From: Populus alba
Taxonomy: Eukaryota > Streptophyta > Magnoliopsida > Malpighiales > Salicaceae
Direction of reading: 5' to 3'
Assembly: GCF_005239225.2 (NCBI RefSeq)
Contig: NC_133300.1
Location: 16,769,875-16,833,874 of the forward strand
Length of the DNA stretch: 64,000 nucleotides
The notes beneath the pieces were generated by a model. That model worked only from the letters and a program-made list of their open reading frames with translations. It made no database searches and was not told the DNA's origin. Shown in pieces: positions 11,431 through 25,400 of this stretch (the first letter of the stretch is position 1; the number at the start of each line of letters is the position of its first letter). Both the position numbers and the translations under genes were made by a program.

Positions 11431-11789
11431 CTAATTATCTGACCATCATTTGCAAGGGAGGTCAGTACCTGTAACATATCTTGAAATTGGCAAGCTGAGT
11501 ATTAGCTAGCTGGATCATTAATGGTGAATTGGAGAAACACTAAGCATGGGTTAAGGTATTCTTGAGATCATTTTGGCAATAATATGTAGGCTTAGTGCAT
11601 TTCCTTTTTGTATGTAGTTTGCTTGGCATTTGGAAATAAGCTATAGTTATGGTAACTAGTTAATTATTTCATGGAAATTTAGCCCTATATACTAGTATTA
11701 GAATCTTAGATTTTTCAACATATAACCATTTACCTAACCAAAAATCAGGACTTTTCTCCTTTCGTTTTTCCTTCATGTAATAGAGAGTA

Positions 11790-11960
11790 GTGTTTGGGAC
11801 CATGTTTTCAAAAATTATGTTTTTTTTTTTTTTAAAATAATTTTTTTTTATATTTTAAGATCGTTTTAATGTGTTGGTATAAAAAATAAATAAATAATCA
11901 TTTAAATATATTTATAAACAAAAAAAATTTAACCACAAATTATTTTAATCCCAATCAAGC
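11790..11960 (+). repeat. AT-rich dispersed repeat, MITE-like
   Basis: Same family as 11238-11430. It starts at 'gtgtttgggaccatg', has the 'cgttttaatgtgttggtat' middle block and closes near 'ttaatcccaatcaagc'. It is more diverged than the previous copy. Confidence 0.5.
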
Positions 11961-12234
11961 ACATGCTTCTTCAATCCTCGAAAGGAGCTTATTAATGCAC
12001 AAAAATTAGGCACGGAGGGATGTGTGCACGGGGGCAGGCGCAAGCCATGATACAAAAGGGAAAAGATACGAGATCCTGTGTGAGGTAGGAGATAAATAAA
12101 GGGATGTTTTGTCTAACAACTGAAGTTTATTTTCTTACATTAGGGTTTGTTTTATGGAAAATATTTTTTTTATTTGTTTGTGAAAAACAAATACTGTAAG
12201 ATAAATTAATATAAAAAAATTTATAATCAATTCT

Positions 12235-12526
12235 CGTTAAAAAACCATTTCAACCTAATAATTTAAGTTATTATATGAGGTTTCAAGATATAATTTATAT
12301 TATTCTCTAACACGCCCCCTCAAATAAAAGTTTTTGAAGCTTGAAACTTGCACAGACTCACATTATTTTTTGTTTGATTTTTATCAAATAAATAAGGATG
12401 ATAAGATTCGAACTCGTGACTGTTTGGTCATCAAGGCTCTGATACTATGTCAAAATAATCATTTTAATTCAATAACTTAAATTATTAGATAAAATCTTAA
12501 AATATAATTTATATTATTTTCCAACA
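12235..12526 (-). mobile_element. TRIM-like miniature LTR retroelement, copy 2, with 5-bp target-site duplication
   Basis: Direct terminal repeats at 12235-12312 and 12448-12526 (about 78 bp each, ends near TGTT...AACA) enclose about 135 bp. On the minus strand the 5' repeat is followed without a gap by TAGTATCAGAGCC, an initiator-Met tRNA primer-binding site. The 3' repeat is preceded by the polypurine tract ATTTGAGGGGGCG (plus strand 12313-12325). The flanks are ATTCT at 12230-12234 and again at 12527-12531, a 5-bp target-site duplication as made by LTR-retroelement integrases. The interior has no coding capacity but holds GTTCGAATC, a B-box-like motif. This fits TRIM elements, which depend on another element's proteins. 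Confidence 0.8.
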
Positions 12527-12531
12527 ATTCT

Positions 12532-13460
12532 TAAATAATATCAATTTTAATCTCACAAGACAAAAAAGCTTATACTTCAATTAACTCACAATAAACAATC
12601 ACATAAACACTTTAATCACCACCACGATAACAATTATTATTTCAAAACAAATATAACCGTTATTTTATTATTATCCTATCATAAATCCTTCACTATCATC
12701 ACTATAATAAATATCAATATTATTATAACAACAATCACGGTTGTTATTATTAACATTGTTATTAGCATAATTATAAATGTTATTATAACTATCATTAGTA
12801 TTATTACTACCTCCTTAACAAACATCATAATTTTTATCATCTTATTATCATTAATAAAATATTATTTATTTTATGAGAAAATTATTTTCTTATCAAATTT
12901 TTTTTTCCAAATTTTCAGCTTGCACCTTAATATTTGACTCTTTTTGTGGCCATATTTTTTAAAGTCTAGCAATAGAATGTGACAGGGGAAGGAATTCAAG
13001 TTTTTTATTTAAAAAAAAAAATAAAAAAATATATATATATATACAGGACGAGAAAAGCACTAGACAGAGAACGATTTGTGTTAATTTTACTTGACCAAAA
13101 TGCCATGCAAATGGTGGCTCACAATTTGGGCTTGTGGCATCAACATCATAGTCCTTGACCATCCAACTGAGCCTATAAAAGCTTCGAGTGGGCTGGGCTA
13201 ATTGCTTTTGGACTGGCAGTGGTTCTTGCCACTGGATGGTATTGTGGGCCGTGTGCTATGGCTTTGTAAGTTTGGGCTTGTTTGCCCAATATTAATTTTC
13301 AAAGGCCCACTCATATTCGAATTTTTAAAATCACAACTACGTCGTTCTATTCAAATATAAAAATCTGTATTGTATATTCTTTTTTCTAGCTGTCACTTCC
13401 CATTATTCACTTCTTAACGGTTTGCAGTTCGGCGAAGCATCCTGCCATCAGAAAGCAGCG
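12532..13460. other. Region upstream of the DNAJC16-like gene
   Basis: 12560-12860 is a low-complexity run of ATTAT and ATCA-type trinucleotides. 13020-13042 is an A/AT tract. 13130-13340 is less AT-rich and probably contains the promoter and 5' leader of the following gene. No clear TATA box was found. Confidence 0.4.
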
Positions 13461-16400
13461 ATGTCGTCAATGGCATCGAAGATCAAAGCCTACAGCGTCC
13501 CTGTCTTCCTATTTTCCCTCTCCGTCTTCTACCAGCTCGTCGTCCTTCCTCGATCCTTCCCTGCCTCTCATTACGATGGTATTGATTTACTTTTGTCCTC
13601 CTTGTATATGTATACTATTAATTGCATTTCTGATTGTTTCTTTTGTAAACGAACGTAGTTTTGGGGATAAAGCGGTATAGTTCTGTTGAAGAAGTGAAAG
13701 AAGCATACGACAAGATGTCTTCTACATGGTATTAATTCTTTCAATTCTATGAATTATTTATTTAATTATTATTTTAATTTAATTAGCATCAATCGTAATT
13801 AATTTCAGGAATTCAGAAGCGGGAATTCCTGCCACTAGTGATTTTATAAAGGTAATCTAATTTCTTGTTTTTTTTTCCTTTCAAGTTTTAATTATGAAGT
13901 ACTGTATCATTCTACTTGCCAAGTGGGTTGGATGTATCTAGAGGTAAAGTTGAGTTGAGGTGTTAGTATTACCATCCTTGAAAGGCTAGTTCCCCATGAT
14001 TAGTGTCTGAAGCAGCGAGGAAAAGTTTTTAAATGTGAGGAGGAGTGAAAATATGGGAAAACAATTATGGAAATTGTGATCGCAAGTTTTGAGATGCACT
14101 TCGCAGAGGTTTTCAAACTGTTTAGAAGTACTCATTCTCATTTGAGTTTCAGTACACTGTTTCAGTTGTAATTCATATAATTAATAAACTGGAAAGTGTT
14201 CTTTGGTACATGTTAAGCTTTGAGAAGCAACGAGCCTGTTGAAAATCAAGTTTTTCAAGATTTCTCCACTAGTTGGCTACAGACAGATAATAAAAATGAC
14301 ATAATGTATAAGATCTCTTTCTGCATGTCTTTTTAGATGACAAGAGCTCAATCAGGTTACTACAACTCTAGCAATTATATCTCTTCTTCTTGTCTGATAT
14401 GCTGATTCTGCAACTTTATTACTGGTATGTGATGGGTTATTGTTATGTTTTTTGGTGAATTGTTTTCTAATATGTGGTTATCTCAGATCCAATATGCTTA
14501 TGAGCTGCTGACGAATCCTTTATGGAAAAGGGACTATGACATATTTGGCATTGATGAGCAAGCTGTGAGTAGTTAACTCTTGCACCATCAATTACTATGT
14601 CCAGTTTTTTTTCCCCCTAAATTCCTCCAACTACTTTGTCTGATCTAGATCATGAGTTTTTTCATAAGTGACTAGATTTTCCTGGCTGCAGCATATTATG
14701 GACAAGATTAACTTGCAATATGCTGGGGAAAGCATTTCAGGCATAGAGCTTCCATTACTAGAAGCTACTACTTTTGGTTAGTCAGTATGCTACTACTTTT
14801 TGTTATCAGACCTTCAATTCACTTTGTAAAAACTTTTCTTCTCGGTTTTGTTTTCTATTGTAACTAGATTGTTTCTATGTGTATGATTTTTACTCTTGGC
14901 TGATGAATGAATAATCTTGTCTTTCCTTCAGATCTTGGATTTCACACATTTAATGAGTTTACATCTCAAGAGTTTGCACCTATGTTTGATAGTTCTAAAC
15001 CACGGCTGGTTCTGGTATGCTTGATTTCTAGAGCATTTTAATATACTATTTCTGCAGATTAGTTTTTCCGTGCTATGGGATGATCTTGATGTCAAATTGA
15101 TACCTTGTTCTGTAACTTGTAAGTGGAATTGATTTTCTAAAATGTGTATCATTTTCAAGTATTATTACTTTTCCAGCTTTTGAAGACAGGAAACTAGCAA
15201 CACATAGTATTTGGAATTTTTTTTTTATTTCCACTTATTTTCTCATAAAAAAAATATTTCTACTTGATTCTTGATGTAGTGTGGAAAGAGGAAAGCAACA
15301 CAAACAGAAGTATGGCTGAAATATAAATAAAATTAATTGGAACAATAAAAGAAGAAGAAGAAGAAGAAGATTGATGGGAGGGGGGGGAGAGATGATTCTT
15401 CCACATGTCCTTTGTAGGTGGTTTAGATTTTAATTAATATCAATTCTTGCCAAGTTATTGTTAATAATATTGTGCGTGGAAATTTCAATTCAGGTATATT
15501 CACTTGGGAGCAAGAGATGTGCTCAATTCTTTTCTTCATGGATCGATATCAGTATGTGTTTCATTGGCTAAATTATCAAAGTTTTAGTTAAAATCTGGGT
15601 TGATTGGTCATTTTGTGTAATTGTATCTCTTATTATGCTCATTTATTTATATGTTTCTTCAAATAGATTTATGTTTGTTGATAACCTGCTGAATTTTATG
15701 TCTTACATTTCTGATTTATCATTTGTACTTAGAACCTTTCGTATCTCCCTTCCTGAACTCTCATCTAGACTTGTAACCTTAGCTGTCTGGATTCTTGATT
15801 TACCTCTTCTGAAATTTTATTCCAATTCTGGTCTTGTCATTCTGATTTTTTTCTCATTATCAATAATCAAACAGCTCAATAATATGGATAAATTAGTTAT
15901 TCACATGCCTCTCGTTCATGGAATCCAATTCTATGTCTCTCATTCATGGGATCCAAATGAAACACTAACTGATGTGGTGGTATCTTAAATATTTGTTTAG
16001 AAGGCCATGATAAAACCATGTGGACCTAGTTTGCTCCATGCAACTAAGATAAGCTTTATACTTCTTGGCCTCCTGATAAAAAGTCTAAAATATGTCATAT
16101 ATCAGAGTGTGCATCCTTTCTAATACATTGTAAATAGGATATCATCACTTCTTTTGAAGTTTAAAGTTTGTGGACTTGAGTGTCTAATCAAAGCAAAAAC
16201 TGCTCAGCAATATTCGGACAAGTGAACCAGAAAAGTTTAGGTAGAGCTGCATCTAAATGTTGGCTAGGTAAACCTCTTGTAGTAGTAGTTATGAACCATG
16301 TAGACCATCCCCATGTGGTGGTGAGGGGAGGGTGCCAATTGGTAGAAAAAAATCACCAACCCCTTGGCATTATCCTGTACTTGGAAGAAGTAGAAAAGGG

Positions 16401-19400
16401 AATAAATATAGTGAAAAATTGAGTCTTCATCATCATGTTGGGTTATTTTTAAAAGTTTTAGATGGTTATAAATAGATAAAGAAACTAGGTTTGAGGTATC
16501 TCAGAAGTTTAAGACAACTTTTAAGTTTTTTTTTAAAATCTAATTCCATATTGACTTTCATTGCAATCATTATCTTAAAAGACTTATGTTGCCTTTTACT
16601 TTTTCCTACCGATCCATCTCTTATCTATTTTGAATGTTTTTTTTAAGAGATCAATTTTAGTATGATTCACTTCTTTGACATTCAGCTGGTCTGTTGGATG
16701 GTGTTGCCGGTGTTGGTATTTTGGAACTTGGTGAGCTTCAACTTGCAATATCTCTTGCTGAGAGAAAGCCAACTGGAAAATTTTTCTTTCGGAATGGTGA
16801 GCGTTACTTTTAGTCATTATTCAACTCCTTTAATTGAAAAATGTAAAACAATGAACCAAAAAAAAAAAAAGAACAATTAAATGGATGCAATGTAAAATGA
16901 TTAGAAATGCTAGTTTATTCTTTGATATAAAGATGGATTGGATTGGCAGACAGAAAATGAGTACAAGTCATTTGCTTCTACAGCTGAAATTTTAGTGACA
17001 GGAACCTGGCATTTGATTTTAGGGGCATAATAGTAAATTAGCAATCTTTTTTGTATAAATTCTGTTCCTTCCCTGTCTATGTCATATGTTGACATTGTTT
17101 GTTCCATGCCAAAAGCTTCCTTGAAGGCGATTATGTTGTGAATTTCTCATGCTTCTGTAATAGGTTGATGCTTAGCATCTTGCCGAGTTGAAGAGCAACC
17201 TCGTTACTACCTTCCGTGCTAGACTTGTCTTTTATTCTCTCCCTTCCACGAAAGATGTCCTGTTTGACCAAGAATAGCTAATAAATTTTGTGCCAATCAT
17301 TTTTTTTATTTCCAGATCTGTCCTAACAGATAAGTGGTTGGAGAAAAAGTGTGGAATTTAATTTTTAGCGAGGGAAGAAATGCGGGAGAGAATTAATATT
17401 TGACTTTTTGATAATGGACACATCTTTTGGATAGAACAAAAAGCAAAGGAGTATGCCCATTGTGGGATGGAGGGAGTAGTACTTAGATTGGTCATTAAAG
17501 TACTAGTCAGAAGAATTAAAGGAATTAAGTCAATATTTGATGCCAGAAATTTTTTATTCTTGCATCTCTGAACTTATTTGATCCTTAATGCCAAGACACC
17601 TTTATTATTTGCATTTATGCAGAGTATTTCATTTACTTATTGGCAATATCTTATTCTTGATTTGATGCGTGCCTCTCAAATTGCATGTACTTTTGCTGAA
17701 TAACTTTAGCTTCAGTATAACTTGTTTCTTATTTTTAATTTGATGGAAATGCTTACAGGACTTCCTTCGCTTGTTGCTTTTCCATCAGGCTGCAAAGCAT
17801 CAGCTTGTCTTGTTAGGTAGGTTGAAAATTCGAGATTGAATTAAAAAGTGAGAAAATATAAAAAAATACAAATCACAGTGCAAAGCAAGGAAAAGCAATT
17901 AAAAAAGATGGTTCAGTGAAGGGAGAGAAATTTTAAATTTTGGAGTCAATTTTAGAACCTTTAAGACTCTGCATTTCATTTGATACCAGCAATATCAAAA
18001 TCTCTTAAGGTGTTATACAGCTCCAAGTAATATTTCACTGACTTGACAATAGCATAGTACTAAAGTTGGTTTTCATGCTAGGTTTGAGGGTGATCTCTCC
18101 ACTGATGCAGTCATTGATTGGTTTGCAACAAAAGTGCTGGGTTTACCTCGCATTTTATACTATTCAAAGGAATCATTGGTAATTCAAGGCACTCGCTTAT
18201 CATAATCATTTTTAATGACAAATTTGTTTTTCATGCTTTCTATTATTTTGACTGAAGAAAGTTTTTTTCATGAGTCAAAGCATCATGTTGTAACATGAGA
18301 GAACCTGTGTGAAGAAAAAGTCATCAAAATGGACCACAACATTGCATCTCAAGTAAATTTGTGGGTCATGTGTTGCACAAGCTATCTGTCACCATATATC
18401 TTCTAGCTCTTTCTGCATAGTTCTTTTAGACAACCTGCTGGATTTTTTGAGTTGCTTAATTATTTTTCATTGTTACTAACCATATTGATACATAATGCTG
18501 AAATCACTCTTTATCATTATATTCTATGCAAGTAAAAGGCATTACTATGTTTCCTTTCTTGTTTCATATATATTATCTTTCTTTTGTCTCCTAGTCTCTT
18601 TACTGCTTGAATGATATGAAACTTCATTATAATACAGGGACAAAATTTTCTGGCAAAAAGTGGCCCCCACAAGGTAAATTATTTTTCAAGTTAATTTTAT
18701 CATTCAATCTATTATTTACAATGTTATCATCTTGATTTTATATGATTCTTCTCTTCAACTTTGATTGGTGGTCAAGTTTGTGTTGAAATTAATGAGTTAA
18801 CTAGTCATTTCTTGAGACATTGTGATAAAACTTGTCTGTAATTTGGACTTCAAATTTTCGAGAAATATTTTTGTTTTTTAACTTATCAGAGGATTTATTA
18901 ATCTCTCAATTTCTGCTGCTTCTATGATAGATTGTCATGGAGGAAGAAGCTTGAAGTGATTTTTTACGTGCTTGCCTGTCATGATAATTTATGTTGCTAA
19001 TTCTATATTTTTTTAACTCGGGCCTTACTCATGTTGTTTGGCTAATTTATGATGCTAATTCTATATTCTAAAGAAATCCATTAACAATGTGGTCCCTTCA
19101 TCAACTGCTGTTAATAATGATGTTTGCATGTCTTACTTTTGTTGTTACATGATAAAATTAAGACTAAATTAAAGGGAATTAAATAAAATGTTCACAAATA
19201 AAATGTTTTTATAAAATTAAATGAAGACATCATAAAGAACCAAAATTATGAATAACCCCCCCCCCCACCCAATAATAATAATAAAAAAACCTCTCTCTCA
19301 AATCACTTTCCTCTAGTTATCATCCTTCCTCTCTTTCTTCACCACAGCGACCGCCCGCTTTCATCACCATCACTTCCCTGTGCATTTTGTCATTACTGAG

Positions 19401-22400
19401 CTCTTTATTTCACATCTCTGCAGTTGGCCTCGCTATCTCTCTTGTCATTACCCTAGCCTCACAATCTCTCTCATCACATTGAACTCTATCCTTCATAACC
19501 ACCAATTTCTTCAACCACCCAAAAGCCTTTGATCATGCACAATACACCTCTCACACATTATTAACGCAATAAATTATTGCTTAATTCAGATATTGCAGCC
19601 TTGTCCACTGGTTTTAGGTTCTTGTTGAAGAGGAAAAGAATGGGTGTATATTCTTGAGACTTTGAATATTTTGAATGATTGCTTTTTTGGACCTTTTAAA
19701 TCAGAGAACAATGATTTTGATGGTTTTTGATGACGTTTAAGGGCAGCTACTAGCTTGTGAAATTTTTTATACATTACCTTTTCTAATAGTATAATATTAA
19801 TTGAGGAAAGATAACACTTTTAATAATACGTTTTAATGGAAAAATAACACTTTTAATAACGGATATGGACAGATGGTCCACACTAAGAAATATCAAGAGT
19901 AAAGGGATGAGATATATGATTATCTCCATGTCTGTACATTCTCCTAATGGAAAAATAACACTTATAATAACGGATATGGACAGATGGTCTTAATAGAAAA
20001 AATATAGATGGTCCTCACTATGAAATATCAAAGAGTAAAGGGATGAAATATATGATTATCTCCATGTTTGTACATTCTCCTAACTTCTAAGTTCTTGATA
20101 AAATTTGTATCTTGGAATGAGTCAACTGTATGTCATCACTGAATTTGATAATGCCTATATGATAGTCATGTTAGTTCATGCTAGAAACTCATTTATGTAA
20201 AGTTTGGCTTGTTGATTTTGTAATGTTTTTGGTTGATAATATGAAGTACTATTGAATTGACTCTACTGAGCTGAACTCAATATGCAAGCAATGAACTGTG
20301 AAATCAGATCTCAAGTAGATTTAGAAACATGGAAATTAGGTTTTGCACACTAGTGTGATATCTGAATTGGATTCTCGTTTATAACATTTTACCTTTTGGA
20401 GTATCTTTTTATGTGTCATATTAATAATCGAAATTGATGTCATATTTTTTGTTGGATATTTCTTTGTGCTATTATTATGCTTCTACATGTTATTTTATTA
20501 GTTTCATTGTCATGATGCAAGTTTTTTTCTCTATTGACTGAGGACCAACTGTGTGCAGTCAAAGCGAGTATGAACTATGTAGGAATTGTCCAAAAAAATA
20601 AGTTAACGTAGTATGAATTATGTAGGGATGTAATTTTTCTGAGATTTTGATCTTTTTAGAGAAGTAAACATCATGGAATTAACTCCTAGTCATATGAACA
20701 CAAGAGACTTCAAAAGTCACTATTTGGTTCAATTATCAACACCACCAACATGGGTTTTGTCATACTGCAATAGATTAGAGAGATTTTTGGTACTTATAAA
20801 AGAGGTGCAATGTTGTTGTGGAGTCAGAAGTTTTTACTCTCTCGAATCCATCACATTTTGTTCCACAGGTTTAGAATCTAGAATCTTCTCTGTTATTCGG
20901 TGCTTGCTTTTAATTCCACTTGACGGTCTTCAAGTTTGTAAAAAAAATGCTCATTTTGGCATGCATAAATAACATTTTATTTTTAGGATATTTGTCTCGT
21001 TGATGGTATCTACATAATTGGAGTGATACACTATATATCAAATAACTAATGCATATGCAGTTCAATGCTTTGATGACAACGAGCATCATTCTTTCGCATT
21101 GCTTGACTGAGCTTTGCCAAACACACACTCAATCACTCAAGTGATGTGAGGTAACCTTGGTCTTGGTTCCTTTGAACACCTGGCTTTGGTGAAGGTGTGC
21201 GGCTAGCCCCTCCATCCCAAATTTTTATAGCGAAAGAGGGAAAAGAAAAGGAAACAGAAAAAAGATAAAAATAGAAACCAATTCTATGGCTATATGTTAG
21301 TAACTTTGAGTTTGATTTGTAATTTTAATATCCGTTCTTTGATGTGTGTATAGCTTTGATGATAACTTTGTAATTGTACTGATGGTTTTGTGCATGTGAA
21401 TTTTAGGTTAAGGTCATTTTCTTCTCAAAAACAGGAGCGCGTGCTACTCCATTTGTACGCCAGACTGCTAAAAGTTATTGGGCTTATACCTCTTTTGCAT
21501 TTGTGTTATGGCGGGAGGAGGATTTCTCTGTATGGTGGAATGCGTATGTGGACTACTTCTTTCCCAAACACTGTCCTGTTATTTGTTTGGCCATGGAGCC
21601 TGCAATTGTGCATTCAATTTCAGTAACTTGCATGGCCTTTTGCAAATTGAACTAATACCTTCTCTTAACAAATACCACCTGTGCATCTATGATTGTTTAA
21701 CCTGGAAAAACACTATATTGTTCACTAATTTCTGGCATAACATGCACATTGATGTATTCATATTCATGGGTAACAGATTTGAGGTGGAATCTGCCCCTGC
21801 TATTGTTTTTGTGAAAGACTCGGGGGTGAAACCTGTTGTTGTCCATGGTATGTCTTTCTTTGATTTTCATACTTGGTTTTGATTCCCATAGAACTTTGCG
21901 ATGTGTTTTCTATTCAGCTAACTTAGCATTATATATTGTGTTGCAGGAATGGTCAATAATTCAGAGTTTTTAGCTCTTGTCGAAAAAAATAAACAACAAG
22001 GTATTTTTCATTATTTTTTTATTACTAGTTGTTTTAGACTTTCAAAATAAACCATTGGTGTTTTGAGTCAATGAGTTGTCATCGCTAACATTACCATTGG
22101 ATTTTATAATTTTTTTAAATAATTTGTTGGCTCATTGATTTTCTCTTATTGCCAATGTTTATCTTCTCACATTAGAAAATATTTTTGGTTTTCAAATTGT
22201 AATATTTTCTATGTATTCTTTGCTGGGGAAATCCATCATGTTCTATATGATTGGTTTTTGCTTCCATTATTAAATATTAAATTGACATGACTGCTCTGTA
22301 CACAAGTAAAGGTTGAAAAATTGTCAAATTTATGAGCTTTATAACTATGATGATATGACTTGTAGTCTCTTTGAGATTCACTCGCCTGCTTAAATTAAAT

Positions 22401-25400
22401 TCCATGTATCAATGAGATGCACTCGCCTGCTTAAACTCATCAAGCCCTGAAAACTAATAATTAAAATTGTAGATGCAAGGTTCTCTTATGAGTATACGCA
22501 TGAGAGGAGATAGTGTGACATGCAAGTAATGAAACAGAAATAGAGAGTGCTGGAGGATTAGGCATAATTGGGCAACATCAAACTTCGTTGCCAGTGAGAA
22601 TGTCAAGTGATGTTGGGAACAGTGGAGAACTAAGTGAATGGATGCAGTAGTGGAGTGGTCCTTTGATCTCATATGCATTTTAGAATGGAGATAAAACTGA
22701 AATTTATCATTGTTGTAGTTCTCCCAAGAGTATTGTTTTTCCTTTCCAGTGGAAATTTGGGCTTGTTAAAATCCTAAACGTATTGATAAAGTAATTTGAT
22801 AATGCAATTTACATACTTGATATCTTCATTGTTCAAGTTATCTTGAGTCTTGAAGGGAAGAATGAAGCAACATTATAATTTTGCATAATTTCAATCTTGC
22901 CGTGAGATGTTGAAACTCTCATATAATATCGGTAATGCTATTTATACACAACTTGGTATTGAAGCAATGTTTTATATTCAGAGAAGTTAAAGTGATTTTC
23001 ATGTGCAATTTCAGAACTTCCTCAACTAAGAAGTGCAACATCAATGGAACTTGGCTGTGATGCCCGAGGCCATTCTCGTGCTGGAAATGATAACATATCA
23101 TGGTATTGTGTTATTCTAGCAGGAAGGCTGGGCCCAGAACTTAACAAGATGCGTGAAGTAAGCACTTTTTTATCTTTTTTGTGTTCAAGCTGTAATTGTT
23201 TTCTGAAAACTTATTCAACACATTATTCTATTAATCAACTGGAAGTAGGACTAAAAATCAATGTAGCTAGAAAAGGATTGTAAAGCTTTTAACTGCCATC
23301 CTACAATTCAGATGATATCTGTAATGGATTTTCATATCTATTCTTCTATTTGTCTCCAATTTTTTTTATATTATTAAATATATTATAACATTTTGAATCA
23401 ATCCCAAGTCCGTGACCTCTTTTCTTTTTCAGCTCTGTAATGTATTTATTTTTACATTGAAGAGCAGACACAATTAATTAAGAACTAGTTTTGCAATATT
23501 TGGATTTTTTTATCTCAATGGGTTGGGTGAGGGAGCAAAAAGAATAATAAAATGTGCTTTTTATATTGCTTTGTTTCAAATACTCATTTTTTGTCTAATA
23601 TTCTAATATGAAAAATATTTCCTTCATTGGAAATGCTGCCAGTTTTTCTGGAAATTAATTGAATAAAATAAGTTTATAGATTATGCGCAGGATACAAGAA
23701 CGATTATCAATAGATAGTGAATCGAGTGAAGCTGATGAAGAGCAACCATTAGCATTGACTGGTGCATTTAAAGGCAAACGATTGACTTTTACTTGGCTCG
23801 ACGGGGAAGCCCAAGAAGTGAGTTCTGTTACATAATCTTCTTTTTCCAAATATGTTGTTGATTTTGCACTTAGTTCAGTTGAACGCTGACACAAAGTGGT
23901 AGCAAATGAAAGCAGTTGTGTAGATAATTTTTTCTTAAAGCAAATGCATTAGTCATTAAATCTTGTGATTTTAATACCTAGATCCTGTGGAATATTTTCT
24001 GTGATAATTCTGCCCTATTTACTTGCAGCCCATCTGGGCCACGGTGTATATGTTATTAGGTGGTGATTTTATATACAGAAATGAAGAAATTGACAATAAT
24101 GTTTTAAAGGAAAAGTAGAATTATCTGTTAGCTTATCTACTGAGAAATTTTTTATCTCAAATTTATGTTCATTGGACCTGTATAGATACCTCCATTTACG
24201 TATGTTGTTTTAGTGTTAAGACTTATTATGAGGTGGGAAAAGTCTTGGGTGGAGTCTTGTCGTGACCAGTTCAAGGCTTCTATGTCTCTCCCAGACCATG
24301 CTATGCAGCTTAAGAAAAACCTAATCTACTACTTTCCCATCATCCATGAGAACAACACCCTGACATGACTTATGACCTTTCTCATGAAAAAGGGAAAGAG
24401 ACTACATTTTTGTGTGCAAGTTAGGTCAACTGGCAAGTTATGGCTCCATATTGTGGTATTACAACATGTAATGATGTATTCTTTGTTTTATCTTTGGAGA
24501 TGCAATGTTCAAATATAGATGTAGTACAACTGGCTCAAGCGCCCTTTTATAGAAATTATTCTGCCCTATAAAAATAATCTAGCTGTCCTCTCATGGAAAT
24601 TATTCTTCCCTATAAAAATAATCTTACCCTCCATATCATTTACATATATTGTTGATCAAAGATTCACAGAATTGTATAAATATTGATAGTCACTTACCAC
24701 TCAAACAACAAATGAATATTTTCATTATTCTTGGGCTCAAAGTCACTAACAGTTCTGATTTTCATCCAGAAATATTGTTCCTATTACCTTCATTCAGAAA
24801 CCAGCTATGATACGTGTGGACCAAGGAGGGATTTGATTGATGTACCTAAGTTATTTATTGTGCGCTATAAAAGGAATGCTTCTGAGGATGATATCAAGGT
24901 TGATACAAAGCCAAAGAATATATTTAATGTATTTGAAGATGAGGACGTGGATCCTGCATCACAACTTGTTGCCAGATACAATGGCTCAGATGAAATTTCA
25001 CAGGTATATCACTTCTCTAAGGGTTTGTTGGCTACTTTCATTACTTCTTTAGTTCAATATTTTGATCTTTGCAAAAACCCTCAGTTTAGAATTTAAGACC
25101 ATGTCTTTGCTCCAAGAGTTCTTTGCACGTGTTTCTAACTTGGTCCTTTGCATTCAAATTGTGACAACGGTGAGCCAGGTAAACCTTTTAGACATGCTAA
25201 GACACATGTAATGATGTGGCTTTTTTATTTTTTTTAAGGTAAAAAATATCCTTGTAAAGAATTTATATTCAGAAAGAGCATCAAAATATTATATTGTGTC
25301 TATAAAACCCCAAATAAAATTTTGGTATTGTACCATTCCCTTTTCAATTTCTTTCCCTGTAATCCTCTCTGATCCTTTTAAATATTGAACTAAAAATCCT

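Noticed and set aside
15635..15988. 117-codon ORF in intron 7 of the DNAJC16-like gene
   Set aside because: No homology, and the flanking exons join in frame without it. Composition is that of intron DNA.
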